Source of the DNA: Pseudomonas sp. PGPPP3
GTDB lineage: Bacteria; Pseudomonadota; Gammaproteobacteria; Pseudomonadales; Pseudomonadaceae
Direction of reading: 5' to 3'
DNA length: 5,218 bases
NCBI GenBank assembly: GCA_002256055.1
Contig: NKIE01000216.1
Location: 321-5,538 of the forward strand
In this document: piece by piece, positions 1 through 5,218 of the stretch
How the letters are laid out: every line of letters starts with the position of its first letter
Numbering within the stretch: position 1 is the first letter of the stretch
Made by a program: the position numbers and the translations under genes
The notes under the pieces: generated by a model
Database searches by the model: none
What the model was told of the DNA's origin: nothing
What the model saw: the letters and a program-made list of their open reading frames with translations, nothing else

Positions 1-1382
1 TTCCGATCAGCCTGCTGGTGTCGAAAATCGAGCAGGCCGAACGCATCACCTTTATTGGCCTGGTTCGCGACACCACCCAGCATCAGCATGACATGGAGGA
101 GATCCGTCGCCTGGCGTTCTATGACGCGCTGACCTCGCTCCCCAACCGCCGCCTGCTGATGGATCGCCTCAAGCACGCCATGCTCAGCAGCCAGCGCAGC
201 CGTGAGCATGGCGCGCTGATGTTTCTCGATCTGGATCACTTCAAGCTGCTCAATGATTCGCTTGGTCATGATGTGGGGGACGAGTTATTGCAGCAGGTAG
301 CTCTTCGCCTGCTTAGCTGCGTGCGCGAGTGCGATAGCGTGGCGCGTCTGGGCGGCGATGAGTTTGTCGTCTTGCTCGAGGCCCTGAGCGTGCAGCCCCA
401 TGAGGCCGCCAGTCAGGCCGAGGTGGTGGCCAGCAAGATCTTGCAGAGCCTTGGCCAGCCCTATCGTTTGCGTGAGCACGATTACAGCAGCACACCGAGC
501 ATCGGCGTGGTGGTGTTTATGGACCAGCACGCGACCATCGAGGAGCTGCTTAAGACTGCCGATGTGGCCATGTACCAAGCCAAAGCGGCGGGGCGCAACA
601 CCTTGCGCTTCTTCGATCCGACCATGCAGGCTGCGGCCGTCGCTCGCGCCAAGCTGGAACTGGACCTGCGTCAGGGCCTGATCGATAAGGAGTTTGTGCT
701 GCATTACCAGATCCAGGTACGCGGCGATGGGCTGACCACTGGGGTCGAGGCGCTGGTGCGCTGGAACAACCGCGAGCGGGGTTTGGTAGCGCCGGGTTTG
801 TTTATCCCCTTGGCCGAAGAAACCGGGGTGATCCTGAGCCTCGGCCAATGGGTGCTGGAAAGCGCCTGCCAGCAGTTGCAGCGCTGGTCGCACAATCCAC
901 ACACTGCGACCTGGAACATGGCGGTGAATGTCAGTGCCTCGCAGTTCGCTCAAGCCGATTTTGTCGCCTGTGTCGATCGGGCACTGCAGCTAAGCGGTGC
1001 CAATCCACAGTTGCTGACCCTGGAGTTGACCGAAAGCATGCTGGTGGCCAATGTCGATGATGTGATCAGCAAGATGAACCAGCTCAAGGCGCGCGGGGTG
1101 AGTTTTTCCTTGGATGATTTTGGCACCGGGTATTCATCCTTGTCGTTCCTCAAACACTTGCCTCTGGAGCACCTGAAGATTGATCAGTCGTTTGTCCGCG
1201 ACCTGCTGACCGATCCCAGTGATGCTGAAATCGCTCGGACCATCATCATGCTTGGTCATAGCCTGGGCATGCAGGTGATTGCAGAAGGGGTGGAAACCGC
1301 CGCCCAGCGCGACTATCTCCTGCAGGTCGGTTGTGACATGTTTCAGGGCTACTATTTCGGCCGCCCGCAGGCCTTTCCCTAG
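1..1382 (+). CDS. PAS(end)-GGDEF-EAL c-di-GMP signalling protein, 5' truncated
   Basis: A bifunctional-type cyclic-di-GMP enzyme: GGDEF domains make c-di-GMP from two GTP and EAL domains hydrolyse it to pGpG. The frame is open from base 3, before the first possible start (GTG at 18), and the first ~25 residues (ITFIGLVRDTT) look like the last strand of a PAS sensor domain, so the N-terminus lies outside the window. The GGDEF domain begins at DALTSLPNRR (123-152). It has the metal-binding stretch FLDLDHFKLLND (222-257), an RxxD-type inhibitory site (RECD, 324-335) five residues before the signature, and an intact GGDEF (351-365). The EAL domain has EALVRW (from 747), NVSASQF, LELTES, DDFGTGYSS (from 1113), LKIDQSF, AEGVET (from 1281) and MFQGYYFGRP, so the metal and catalytic acidic residues, the conserved Lys and the late Gln are all present. 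Both activities look possible from sequence, but one may dominate or be regulatory in vivo. The TAG stop overlaps a 42-bp palindrome. The specific family member cannot be named from this fragment. Confidence 0.95.
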   Translation, partial: PISLLVSKIEQAERITFIGLVRDTTQHQHDMEEIRRLAFYDALTSLPNRRLLMDRLKHAMLSSQRSREHGALMFLDLDHFKLLNDSLGHDVGDELLQQVALRLLSCVRECDSVARLGGDEFVVLLEALSVQPHEAASQAEVVASKILQSLGQPYRLREHDYSSTPSIGVVVFMDQHATIEELLKTADVAMYQAKAAGRNTLRFFDPTMQAAAVARAKLELDLRQGLIDKEFVLHYQIQVRGDGLTTGVEALVRWNNRERGLVAPGLFIPLAEETGVILSLGQWVLESACQQLQRWSHNPHTATWNMAVNVSASQFAQADFVACVDRALQLSGANPQLLTLELTESMLVANVDDVISKMNQLKARGVSFSLDDFGTGYSSLSFLKHLPLEHLKIDQSFVRDLLTDPSDAEIARTIIMLGHSLGMQVIAEGVETAAQRDYLLQVGCDMFQGYYFGRPQAFP

Positions 1383-1423
1383 GTTCTGTTGACGTAAGTG
1401 CGCTCGCTGACGTCAACAGAACC
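1382..1423. repeat. 42-bp palindromic repeat, copy 1 (possible hairpin or terminator)
   Basis: Perfect 14-bp inverted repeat: ggttctgttgacgt (1382-1395) and acgtcaacagaacc (1410-1423), with a 14-base centre. Its first G is the last base of the TAG stop of the upstream c-di-GMP gene. A second copy lies at 2153-2194 and has the same length, with about 35 of 42 bases alike. In RNA it would form a strong stem just after translation ends. No T-run follows, so it is not a classical intrinsic terminator. It could slow or end transcription, protect the mRNA 3' end, or be a small dispersed or mobile repeat. Confidence 0.85.
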
Positions 1424-1430
1424 GATCAGC

Positions 1431-1446
1431 CCCGACTTTTGTCGGG
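1431..1446 (+). other. Small perfect hairpin with TTTT loop upstream of the lipoprotein gene
   Basis: cccgac (1431-1436), loop tttt (1437-1440), gtcggg (1441-1446): a 6-bp perfect GC-rich stem 7 bases after palindrome copy 1. No T-tract follows, so a rho-independent terminator is not supported on the + strand. It may act together with the preceding palindrome at the end of the upstream transcript, or lie in the leader of the lipoprotein mRNA. Its role is unknown. Confidence 0.5.
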
Positions 1447-1491
1447 TGCGAGGATTTGGGGGGCTGGATATGCTCGGGACAAATAATCAGA

Positions 1492-1498
1492 AAGGAGG
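1492..1498 (+). promoter_or_regulatory. Strong Shine-Dalgarno that fixes the lipoprotein start
   Basis: aaggagg at 1492-1498 is a near-ideal ribosome-binding site, 5 bases before the ATG at 1504. It selects this ATG over the in-frame ATG at 1456, which would add 16 residues in front of the signal peptide and has no such site. I saw no convincing -35/-10 pair in 1424-1490. An AT-rich aaataat at 1481-1487 is the only candidate -10, and it lacks a partner -35. Confidence 0.85.
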
Positions 1499-1503
1499 CG
1501 CGC

Positions 1504-2124
1504 ATGCGCCGCTATCGCCTGTTCGTGTTGCTGCTGTTGACGGGTTGGCTGACGGCCTGCTCGACGCCTGGGGCATTTTTCGGTGCCACTGAGGGGCCGT
1601 TGTTTAAGCCGCGCAGCCTCAGCGATGAAAACCGCGTATTGCTCTATCTCTACCGCCCGCAAAGCAACTGGGCCGATCAGGAGCTGGAAGCGCCTGGACT
1701 GTTTATCAACAACCAGTTGTTTAGCGGCCTGCCCAGTGGCAGCTATCTGGTGATGGAGCTCGACACTGCCAGTTACCAGTTGGAAATCCGCCGGCCGCTG
1801 CTGGGCAGTTACTGGACCCTGGTGGCGGAAAGTCCGATGGATTTCACCCGGGTCGCCAGTTTTGCTCTGGATGCCGAGGCCGGCGCCACCTACTACCTGC
1901 GTTATGACGAGCTTAGCCCGCCGCCCCACGATGACAGCCTGGCGGCCAGCGGTGACGGTCCGTTGCAACTGGTGTCGGAGAAGGTCGCCCTTGGCGAGCT
2001 GACCAGCAGCCATCGGGTTAAGCCTTTTACCCGTATTGCCGCCAATGGCGAGACGCATGTGCGTAGTTCGCAGCGCGGTTTCTGGCGCTCAGTGGGCGAC
2101 GCGCTGGACAAGATCGGCATCTGA
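1504..2124 (+). CDS. DUF2846-type outer-membrane lipoprotein
   Basis: A 206-aa predicted lipoprotein. The signal peptide has RRYR, a hydrophobic stretch (residues ~6-16) and the lipobox L-T-A-C, with Cys19 as the lipidated residue. Ser at +2 rather than Asp suggests sorting to the outer membrane. The body matches the pattern I associate with DUF2846 proteins: a first strand VLLYLYRP (45-52), then a ligand-like segment GLFINNQLFSGLPSGSYL (65-82) followed by YQLEI, then FALDAEAGATYYLRYD (120-135). This is a small beta-rich fold of unknown function, common in Proteobacteria. The C-terminus (GFWRSVGDALDKIGI) may be a short amphipathic helix. The start is set by the strong Shine-Dalgarno. The gene is flanked by copies of the 42-bp palindrome and faces cmoB tail to tail, so it is probably monocistronic. 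The family call is from memory of the pattern and the biological role is unknown. Confidence 0.87.
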   Translation: MRRYRLFVLLLLTGWLTACSTPGAFFGATEGPLFKPRSLSDENRVLLYLYRPQSNWADQELEAPGLFINNQLFSGLPSGSYLVMELDTASYQLEIRRPLLGSYWTLVAESPMDFTRVASFALDAEAGATYYLRYDELSPPPHDDSLAASGDGPLQLVSEKVALGELTSSHRVKPFTRIAANGETHVRSSQRGFWRSVGDALDKIGI

Positions 2125-2150
2125 TTCGCTGCGTTTTTAGCGCAGAGAAT
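2124..2150. repeat. Imperfect stem-loop right after the lipoprotein stop
   Basis: attcgctgcg (2124-2133) and cgcagagaat (2141-2150) pair at 9 of 10 positions (one G/A mismatch) around the loop tttttag. The stem starts with the A of the TGA stop and ends directly against palindrome copy 2. It could contribute to transcript termination between the convergent lipoprotein gene and cmoB. It is not a textbook intrinsic terminator, because the T-run is in the loop rather than after the stem. Confidence 0.55.
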
Positions 2151-2152
2151 TA

Positions 2153-2194
2153 GGCTCTGTTGACGTAAGGGCGCAGCCTTACGTCAACAGAGCC
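2153..2194. repeat. 42-bp palindromic repeat, copy 2 (perfect hairpin, convergent junction)
   Basis: The 42-bp unit aligns base for base with copy 1 at 1382-1423. Here the pairing is longer: taggctctgttgacgtaagg (2151-2170) and its exact reverse complement (2177-2196) give 20 perfect base pairs around the 6-base loop gcgcag. The third base pair of the unit is C:G here and T:A in copy 1, so pairing has been kept through change. It lies between convergent genes, and its right edge supplies the stop codon of cmoB (TAG on the - strand, 2196-2194). TA flanks the unit on both sides. It could serve as a bidirectional termination or mRNA-end structure, or be a small mobile repeat. Confidence 0.88.
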
Positions 2195-3153
2195 TAGGGC
2201 TTGCGTGCCACCAGCACCGCGCGGGTCGGCGCCGGCAGGCCTTCGGCGGTGCGGCTGTGATCGTCGGGGTCGAGGAAGTCGCCCAGCGACTGATAGCGCA
2301 TCCAGTCGGTGGAGCGTTGCTCCTCGACGCTGGTCACGCTGACATCCACGCAGCGCACATCGACAAAGCCGGCGCGGCGCAGCCACAGTTCCAGGGCTGG
2401 TACCGAGGGCAGGAACCAGACGTTGCGCATCTGTGCGTAGCGGTCTTCGGGCACCAGCACTTGCTGGGCATCGCCTTCTACCACCAGGGTTTCCAGCACC
2501 AATTCGCCGCCTTTTACCAGGCAATCCTTCAACGCCAGCAGGTGGTCGATGGGTGAGCGGCGGTGGTAGAGCACGCCCATGGAGAACACCGTGTCGAAGC
2601 CTTCAAGCTTCTCGGGTAACTCTTCCAACGCCAGGGGCAGGTGCCAGGCGGGCAGGTCTGGCAGGTAGCGCTGCATGGCCTGGAACTGGCAGAAGAACAG
2701 CCAGTTGGGGTCGATGCCAATCACGCTTTCGGCGCCTGCGCCAAGCATGCGCCACTGGTAGTAACCGTTGCCGCAGCCGACATCCAGCACGCGTCTGCCG
2801 CGCAGGTCGAGGTGCGGAGCGACGCGCGCCCACTTCCAGTCCGAGCGCCATTCGGTGTCGACATGCACACCAAACAGGTTGAACGGCCCCTTGCGCCAGG
2901 GCGACAGGCCGAACAGGGCATCGCGCACCTGTTGGCGGGTGGCGTCATCGCAATCATTGTCGAGGGTAAAACTATTGAGCAGGTCGACCTGGCTAGGCAG
3001 CATCACCGGCAGGGCGTCCAGCGCCGCTTGCCAGCGGCCGAGGTCGCCGTGGCCGACGGCCATTTTGGCGTCCAGTTGCTGTTGCAGGTCATCGGCCCAG
3101 TCTTCCAGGGGCGAGCCCTTCAGTCGTTGGACCAGCGTAGTCAAATCGAGCAT
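2194..3153 (-). CDS. cmoB: tRNA U34 carboxymethyltransferase CmoB
   Basis: CmoB transfers the carboxymethyl group of carboxy-SAM to 5-hydroxyuridine at tRNA position 34, giving cmo5U, which widens wobble decoding of four-fold codon boxes. It is cytosolic. The 319-aa length is close to the ~323 aa of the E. coli enzyme. Family blocks seen in order are PWRKGPF (85-91), [10 protein letters not shown] (99-108), the Rossmann SAM loop LDVGCGNGY (123-131), GIDP (146-149), [16 protein letters not shown] (186-201), GELVLETLV (216-224), [14 protein letters not shown] (234-247), [12 protein letters not shown] (274-285) and the C-terminal [13 protein letters not shown]. The likely ligand and tRNA residues K88, W102, K107, Y196 and R311 correspond to conserved positions of the family. 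The ATG start lies 11 bp after the cmoA stop, and its Shine-Dalgarno is modest (aacagg), as expected within an operon. The protein is full length, and its TAG stop is shared with the edge of the 42-bp palindrome. Confidence 0.98.
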   Translation of the reverse strand: MLDLTTLVQRLKGSPLEDWADDLQQQLDAKMAVGHGDLGRWQAALDALPVMLPSQVDLLNSFTLDNDCDDATRQQVRDALFGLSPWRKGPFNLFGVHVDTEWRSDWKWARVAPHLDLRGRRVLDVGCGNGYYQWRMLGAGAESVIGIDPNWLFFCQFQAMQRYLPDLPAWHLPLALEELPEKLEGFDTVFSMGVLYHRRSPIDHLLALKDCLVKGGELVLETLVVEGDAQQVLVPEDRYAQMRNVWFLPSVPALELWLRRAGFVDVRCVDVSVTSVEEQRSTDWMRYQSLGDFLDPDDHSRTAEGLPAPTRAVLVARKP

Positions 3154-3164
3154 GGGCAGGCCTG

Positions 3165-3908
3165 TTAGGGAAGTGCGATAAGCGAGGCGAAGTTAAGGCA
3201 CTGGAACCACACCACCACCTGGCTGAAACCGGCGGCCAGTAGGCGCTCGCGGTGTTCTTCCAGGCTGTCGGGGAGCATGACGTTTTCCAGGGCGCTGCGT
3301 TTCTGCGCGATTTCTAGCTCGCTGTAACCGTTGGCGCGTTTGAAGGCGATATGCAGGTCGGTGAGCAGGGCGTGTTCGGCCGGGTCATTGAAGCGCAGCT
3401 TCTCCGAGAGGATCAGCGCGCCGCCGGGCAGCAAGGCCTGGTGGATACGCTGCAACAGGCCCAGGCGCTGGTCGGGCTGGATAAATTGCAGGGTGAAGTT
3501 CAGTGCCACCAGGGATGCCGGCTCGAATTGCAGGGCGAGAATGTCCGCCTCGCGCACTTCCACCGGCAGCAGTTCCTGGAACATCGAGTCCTGGGCGTGC
3601 AGGTATTCTCGGCAGCGCTCGACCATGGCTTGCGAGTTGTCCACGGCGATCACCCGGCAGTCGGCAATCTGCACATGGCGGCGCAGGGCTTGGGTCACCG
3701 CGCCGAGGGAGCTGCCCAGGTCGTACAGCACGCTGTGCGGCTGGGCGAACTGGGCGGCGAGCACGCCGAGGTTCTCGACAATGGTCGGGTAGCCAGGCAC
3801 CGAGCGTTTGATCATGTCCGGGAACACGCGCACCACGTCTTCGTTAAAGGCGAAGTCGGCGACTTGCGCGTGTGGCGTGGCGAAGATGCGGTCGGGGTTG
3901 TGCTTCAC
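3165..3908 (-). CDS. cmoA: Carboxy-SAM synthase CmoA
   Basis: CmoA converts S-adenosylmethionine and prephenate into carboxy-S-adenosylmethionine and phenylpyruvate, supplying the donor used by CmoB. The protein is 247 aa, the size of the E. coli enzyme. Diagnostic blocks are [19 protein letters not shown] at the N-terminus, [13 protein letters not shown] (28-40), the SAM loop YDLGSSLGA (62-70), [12 protein letters not shown] (89-100), LNFTLQF (136-142), [10 protein letters not shown] (161-170), [23 protein letters not shown] (189-211) and [13 protein letters not shown] at the end. The start is a GTG (3908-3906). No in-frame ATG nearby gives a better N-terminus, and the upstream Shine-Dalgarno (cgga) is weak. 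It is the first gene of a cmoA-cmoB operon. The GTG start and weak site suggest modest translation, which is an inference. Confidence 0.98.
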   Translation of the reverse strand: MKHNPDRIFATPHAQVADFAFNEDVVRVFPDMIKRSVPGYPTIVENLGVLAAQFAQPHSVLYDLGSSLGAVTQALRRHVQIADCRVIAVDNSQAMVERCREYLHAQDSMFQELLPVEVREADILALQFEPASLVALNFTLQFIQPDQRLGLLQRIHQALLPGGALILSEKLRFNDPAEHALLTDLHIAFKRANGYSELEIAQKRSALENVMLPDSLEEHRERLLAAGFSQVVVWFQCLNFASLIALP

Positions 3909-3938
3909 GTGGCAGTTCCGGGCGGGCGAAAGGCCGGC

Positions 3939-3944
3939 ATTTTA
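3939..3944 (-). promoter_or_regulatory. Possible -10 box for cmoAB
   Basis: On the - strand, TAAAAT (3944-3939) resembles the sigma-70 -10 consensus at five of six positions and lies about 30 bases before the cmoA GTG. No good -35 (TTGACA-like) is visible 16-18 bases further upstream, so this is only a tentative promoter. Confidence 0.3.
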
Positions 3945-3958
3945 GCCAAAGATCACGC

Positions 3959-3989
3959 CCGGCCGCAGCATTAGCGGCTCAGTGGCCGG
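3959..3989. repeat. Nested GC-rich inverted repeats between cmoA and the 176-aa gene
   Basis: ccggcc (3959-3964) pairs with ggccgg (3984-3989), and an alternative inner pair gccgc (3962-3966) / gcggc (3974-3978) has the loop agcatta. The two pairings compete for the same bases. The element lies after the stop of the 176-aa gene and before cmoA, all on the - strand, so it could be a terminator-like or REP-like structure. There is no T-run after it on the - strand, and short GC-rich repeats can arise by chance at this composition. Confidence 0.4.
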
Positions 3990-4034
3990 CAAATCGCTCA
4001 GGCCCGCGCGGCGGTGGGCATCGTGCGAGCAGGT

Positions 4035-4565
4035 CTACTCTTGCAGCGCTTGTTTGAGAGCAGCATAGGCCGGGGCGGCGGGGATGCCGATTTCTACGCA
4101 CAGCGCCATCACCCGTTCCAGGTCGCAGGTGTAGACGAGTACGGCCTGCAATTCGTCGTCCAGGGGCTCGCTGAAGTTGAGCAACACATAACCACCGACG
4201 TCCTTGTTCATGCTGCTCAGTTGCACCTGGATGCTGTTGAGCGCCGACAGCGGCTTGGCCTTGGCCAGTTGCTTGGGCTTGATGTTGAAGGGCACATCGC
4301 TGCTGAACGACGCCATGATCTGCTCCAGCAACTCGGCGTAGCTGTCGCCCTGGAACAGCACGGTATCCGGCAGGCTGCCGACCACCACCCATTCGCCCAG
4401 CGGGATGGGGTAGGTGTCGTCGTAGTTGATGTCCGGGTTGGCGGCCAGGAAGGCCTGCGGATCGGCATAGGCCTCGGCGGCCTCGCTGGCGATGCGCAGG
4501 ACCTCTTCGTCAGTCATGCAGCCGGAGCTGATTTTGCCGATCAATTCAACGAGCAGGTCTTTCAT
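4035..4565 (-). CDS. Uncharacterised 176-aa acidic protein
   Basis: I do not recognise this protein. It starts at ATG 4565-4563 (MKDLLVELIGKISSG). The frame extends to a TTG at 4610 that would add 15 Arg-rich residues with no ribosome-binding site, so the ATG is preferred. It has no signal peptide or membrane segment, so it is probably cytosolic. It begins with a helical, acidic region (1-40, ending SEAAEAYADPQAFLAANP), then a Tyr/Asp-rich turn (INYDDTYPIPLGEWVVVG, 46-63), a mixed segment with DTVLFQGDSYAELLEQIMASF (67-87), a Lys-containing link (NIKPKQLAKAKP, 94-105), strand-like SIQVQLSSMNKDVGGYVLLNF (111-131) and a C-terminal alpha/beta part (LQAVLVYTCDLERVMALCVEIG, 139-160). Base composition and codon use resemble the neighbours. 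It lies 71 bp downstream of the YhhN-family gene on the same strand and may be co-transcribed with it. The coding assignment is good, but the function is unknown. Confidence 0.85.
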   Translation of the reverse strand: MKDLLVELIGKISSGCMTDEEVLRIASEAAEAYADPQAFLAANPDINYDDTYPIPLGEWVVVGSLPDTVLFQGDSYAELLEQIMASFSSDVPFNIKPKQLAKAKPLSALNSIQVQLSSMNKDVGGYVLLNFSEPLDDELQAVLVYTCDLERVMALCVEIGIPAAPAYAALKQALQE

Positions 4566-4567
4566 GG

Positions 4568-4619
4568 GCGATATCCAAAAGGCGCGGCGCACAAGGCGCG
4601 ATGGCCGCAAGGATATCGC
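4568..4619. promoter_or_regulatory. 9-bp inverted repeat spanning the ribosome-binding region of the 176-aa gene
   Basis: gcgatatcc (4568-4576) and ggatatcgc (4611-4619) are perfect reverse complements separated by 34 bases. On the - strand the arm nearest the gene contains its only Shine-Dalgarno-like bases (ggat) and ends 2 bases before the ATG, so pairing in RNA would hide the ribosome-binding site. Between and beyond the arms, aaggcgcg occurs at 4579-4586 and 4593-4600, and taggcgcg at 4623-4630. This could be a protein-binding operator or a translation-control hairpin, or it could be chance. Confidence 0.45.
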
Positions 4620-4636
4620 GAATAGGCGCGCTCAGG

Positions 4637-5218
4637 CTAAGCCTGGCGCGTGTGCGCCGAGGCGGCGATACCGAGCTGGCCGCACCAGTAGGTGAGAATG
4701 ATGGCCACGTCGGCGCCGGCAAACGGGCTGACGAAGCGGTTGATGCCGATCAGGCTGTCGGACAGCACAAACAGCAGCGCACCGCCGGCGCCGAGCCAGG
4801 CCGAGCGGTTGGCGATGCCTGGCACGCCGAGTCGCGCCAGGGCCCGCCAGAGCATGGCGCTGATGGTCAGGGCATACAGGGCCACCGGAATCTGCAGCGG
4901 GCCGAGGCCGTTCTGCGCCAGCAGGCTGAACATGCCCAGGCCAAAGGCGGTGGCGATGACCAGCGCGAGCAGGGCCGGGCGGCGGCTGTCGCCCAGGTAG
5001 GCGACGAGAAAACACAGATGGCCGAGCAGAAAGGCGCCGAGGCCGAAGACGAACAGGTCCGCCGGCCACTCCAGCAACATGTCGCCGGCCAGGGATAACA
5101 GCAGACCTAAGGTGATCCAACGCCGGTAGCTGCCGGCGGGCGCTAGACGCATCCACAGCAGTAGGGCGATCAGCGGCAGGGGTTTGCTCAGCAGGCGCAG
5201 CGGGGTGTGATCCAAGGC
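4637..5218 (-). CDS. YhhN/TMEM86-family membrane protein (lysoplasmalogenase-like), 5' truncated
   Basis: A polytopic inner-membrane protein of the YhhN/TMEM86 family. Characterised members hydrolyse the vinyl-ether bond of lysoplasmalogens; the natural substrate in most bacteria that lack plasmalogens is unclear. Of the visible 193 residues, the first (ALDHTPLRLLSKPLPLIALLLWM) correspond to the end of the first conserved block. Homologues have about one more N-terminal membrane helix before it, so the true start lies past the window edge; a TTG at 5215 is available but unlikely. Signature pieces are LRLLSKPLP, SLAGDMLLE (42-50), FLLGHLCFLVAY (63-74), VALYALTISAMLWRA (112-126), GALLFVLSDSLIGINRF (146-162) and LTYWCGQLGIA (175-185). 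The acidic residues of GDMLLE and of LSDS are the likely catalytic positions. About seven hydrophobic segments are visible. The gene precedes the 176-aa gene on the same strand and may share a transcript with it. Confidence 0.88.
   Translation of the reverse strand, partial: ALDHTPLRLLSKPLPLIALLLWMRLAPAGSYRRWITLGLLLSLAGDMLLEWPADLFVFGLGAFLLGHLCFLVAYLGDSRRPALLALVIATAFGLGMFSLLAQNGLGPLQIPVALYALTISAMLWRALARLGVPGIANRSAWLGAGGALLFVLSDSLIGINRFVSPFAGADVAIILTYWCGQLGIAASAHTRQA

Noticed and set aside
285..953. 222-aa open frame on the - strand opposite the c-di-GMP gene
   Set aside because: It lies wholly antisense to clear GGDEF and EAL motifs, its composition is that of a shadow of GC-rich coding DNA, and no ribosome-binding site or family pattern is seen.
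1388..1394. TTGACG resembling a -35 promoter box in each palindrome arm
   Set aside because: No -10-like sequence lies 16-18 bases downstream in either copy, and the motif is part of the inverted-repeat arm.
1382..1423. Palindromes as integron attC sites
   Set aside because: The arms do not match the attC core-site pattern (GTTRRRY / RYYYAAC), and there are no gene cassettes or integrase in the window.
1426..2058. 210-aa open frame on the - strand opposite the lipoprotein
   Set aside because: The + strand frame has a strong Shine-Dalgarno, a signal peptide and a lipobox. The antisense frame has none and has low-complexity Gln/Arg-rich content.
3351..3974. 207-aa open frame on the + strand over cmoA
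   Set aside because: It is antisense to an unmistakable CmoA, with no ribosome-binding site and shadow-like composition.
4566..4610. Extended TTG start for the 176-aa gene
   Set aside because: The extra 15 residues run through the inverted-repeat spacer, are Arg-rich, lack a ribosome-binding site, and come before a good ATG with a natural N-terminus.
4014..4625. 203-aa open frame on the + strand over the 176-aa gene
   Set aside because: Only one strand is likely coding. The - strand frame fits the direction of its neighbours and has a balanced protein-like composition, while the + frame is rich in His/Gln/Val as an antisense shadow would be. As the - strand protein is unrecognised, this rejection is less certain than the others.
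4601..5098. 165-aa open frame on the + strand over the YhhN-family gene
   Set aside because: It is antisense to a protein with clear family motifs and membrane segments. It is Gln/Ala/Glu-rich, as expected opposite Leu-rich membrane codons.

Overview
The window reads as chromosomal DNA of a GC-rich gammaproteobacterium, most likely Pseudomonas or a close relative. The base composition, the carboxy-SAM tRNA-modification pair cmoA-cmoB, the PAS/GGDEF/EAL signalling protein and the small DUF2846-type lipoprotein all fit this. The genus is inferred from protein character and codon use, because no rRNA or phylogenetic marker is present. No RNA gene, CRISPR array, transposase, phage gene or origin was found.

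Layout. (1) Bases 1-1382, + strand: the 3' part of a c-di-GMP signalling protein, with the end of a probable sensor domain followed by complete GGDEF and EAL domains. (2) 1383-1503: a spacer with a 42-bp palindrome, a small TTTT-loop hairpin and a strong Shine-Dalgarno. (3) 1504-2124, + strand: a 206-aa lipoprotein of DUF2846 type. (4) 2124-2196: two back-to-back stem-loops at a convergent junction; the second is another copy of the 42-bp palindrome. (5) 2194-3908, - strand: cmoA then cmoB, 11 bp apart, which together make the cmo5U wobble modification of tRNAs. (6) 3909-4034: a spacer with the likely cmoAB promoter region and nested GC-rich inverted repeats. (7) 4035-4565, - strand: an unrecognised 176-aa acidic protein. 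(8) 4566-4636: a 71-bp spacer with a 9-bp inverted repeat that overlaps the ribosome-binding region. (9) 4637-5218, - strand: a YhhN/TMEM86-family membrane protein (lysoplasmalogenase-like), cut at its 5' end by the window edge.

The coding content is ordinary housekeeping and signalling. cmoA and cmoB form one pathway: CmoA makes carboxy-S-adenosylmethionine and CmoB transfers its carboxymethyl group to U34 of tRNA. The other genes have no evident functional link to them.

The most unusual signal is non-coding. Two 42-bp palindromes, 771 bp apart, share about 35 of 42 bases, keep their pairing through a compensatory T:A to C:G change, and each begins exactly at a TAG stop codon (the c-di-GMP gene for one, cmoB for the other). 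They look like a small dispersed palindromic repeat, possibly a miniature mobile element that inserts at the TA of stop codons, or a lineage-specific terminator-like hairpin. No gap between genes exceeds about 130 bases.
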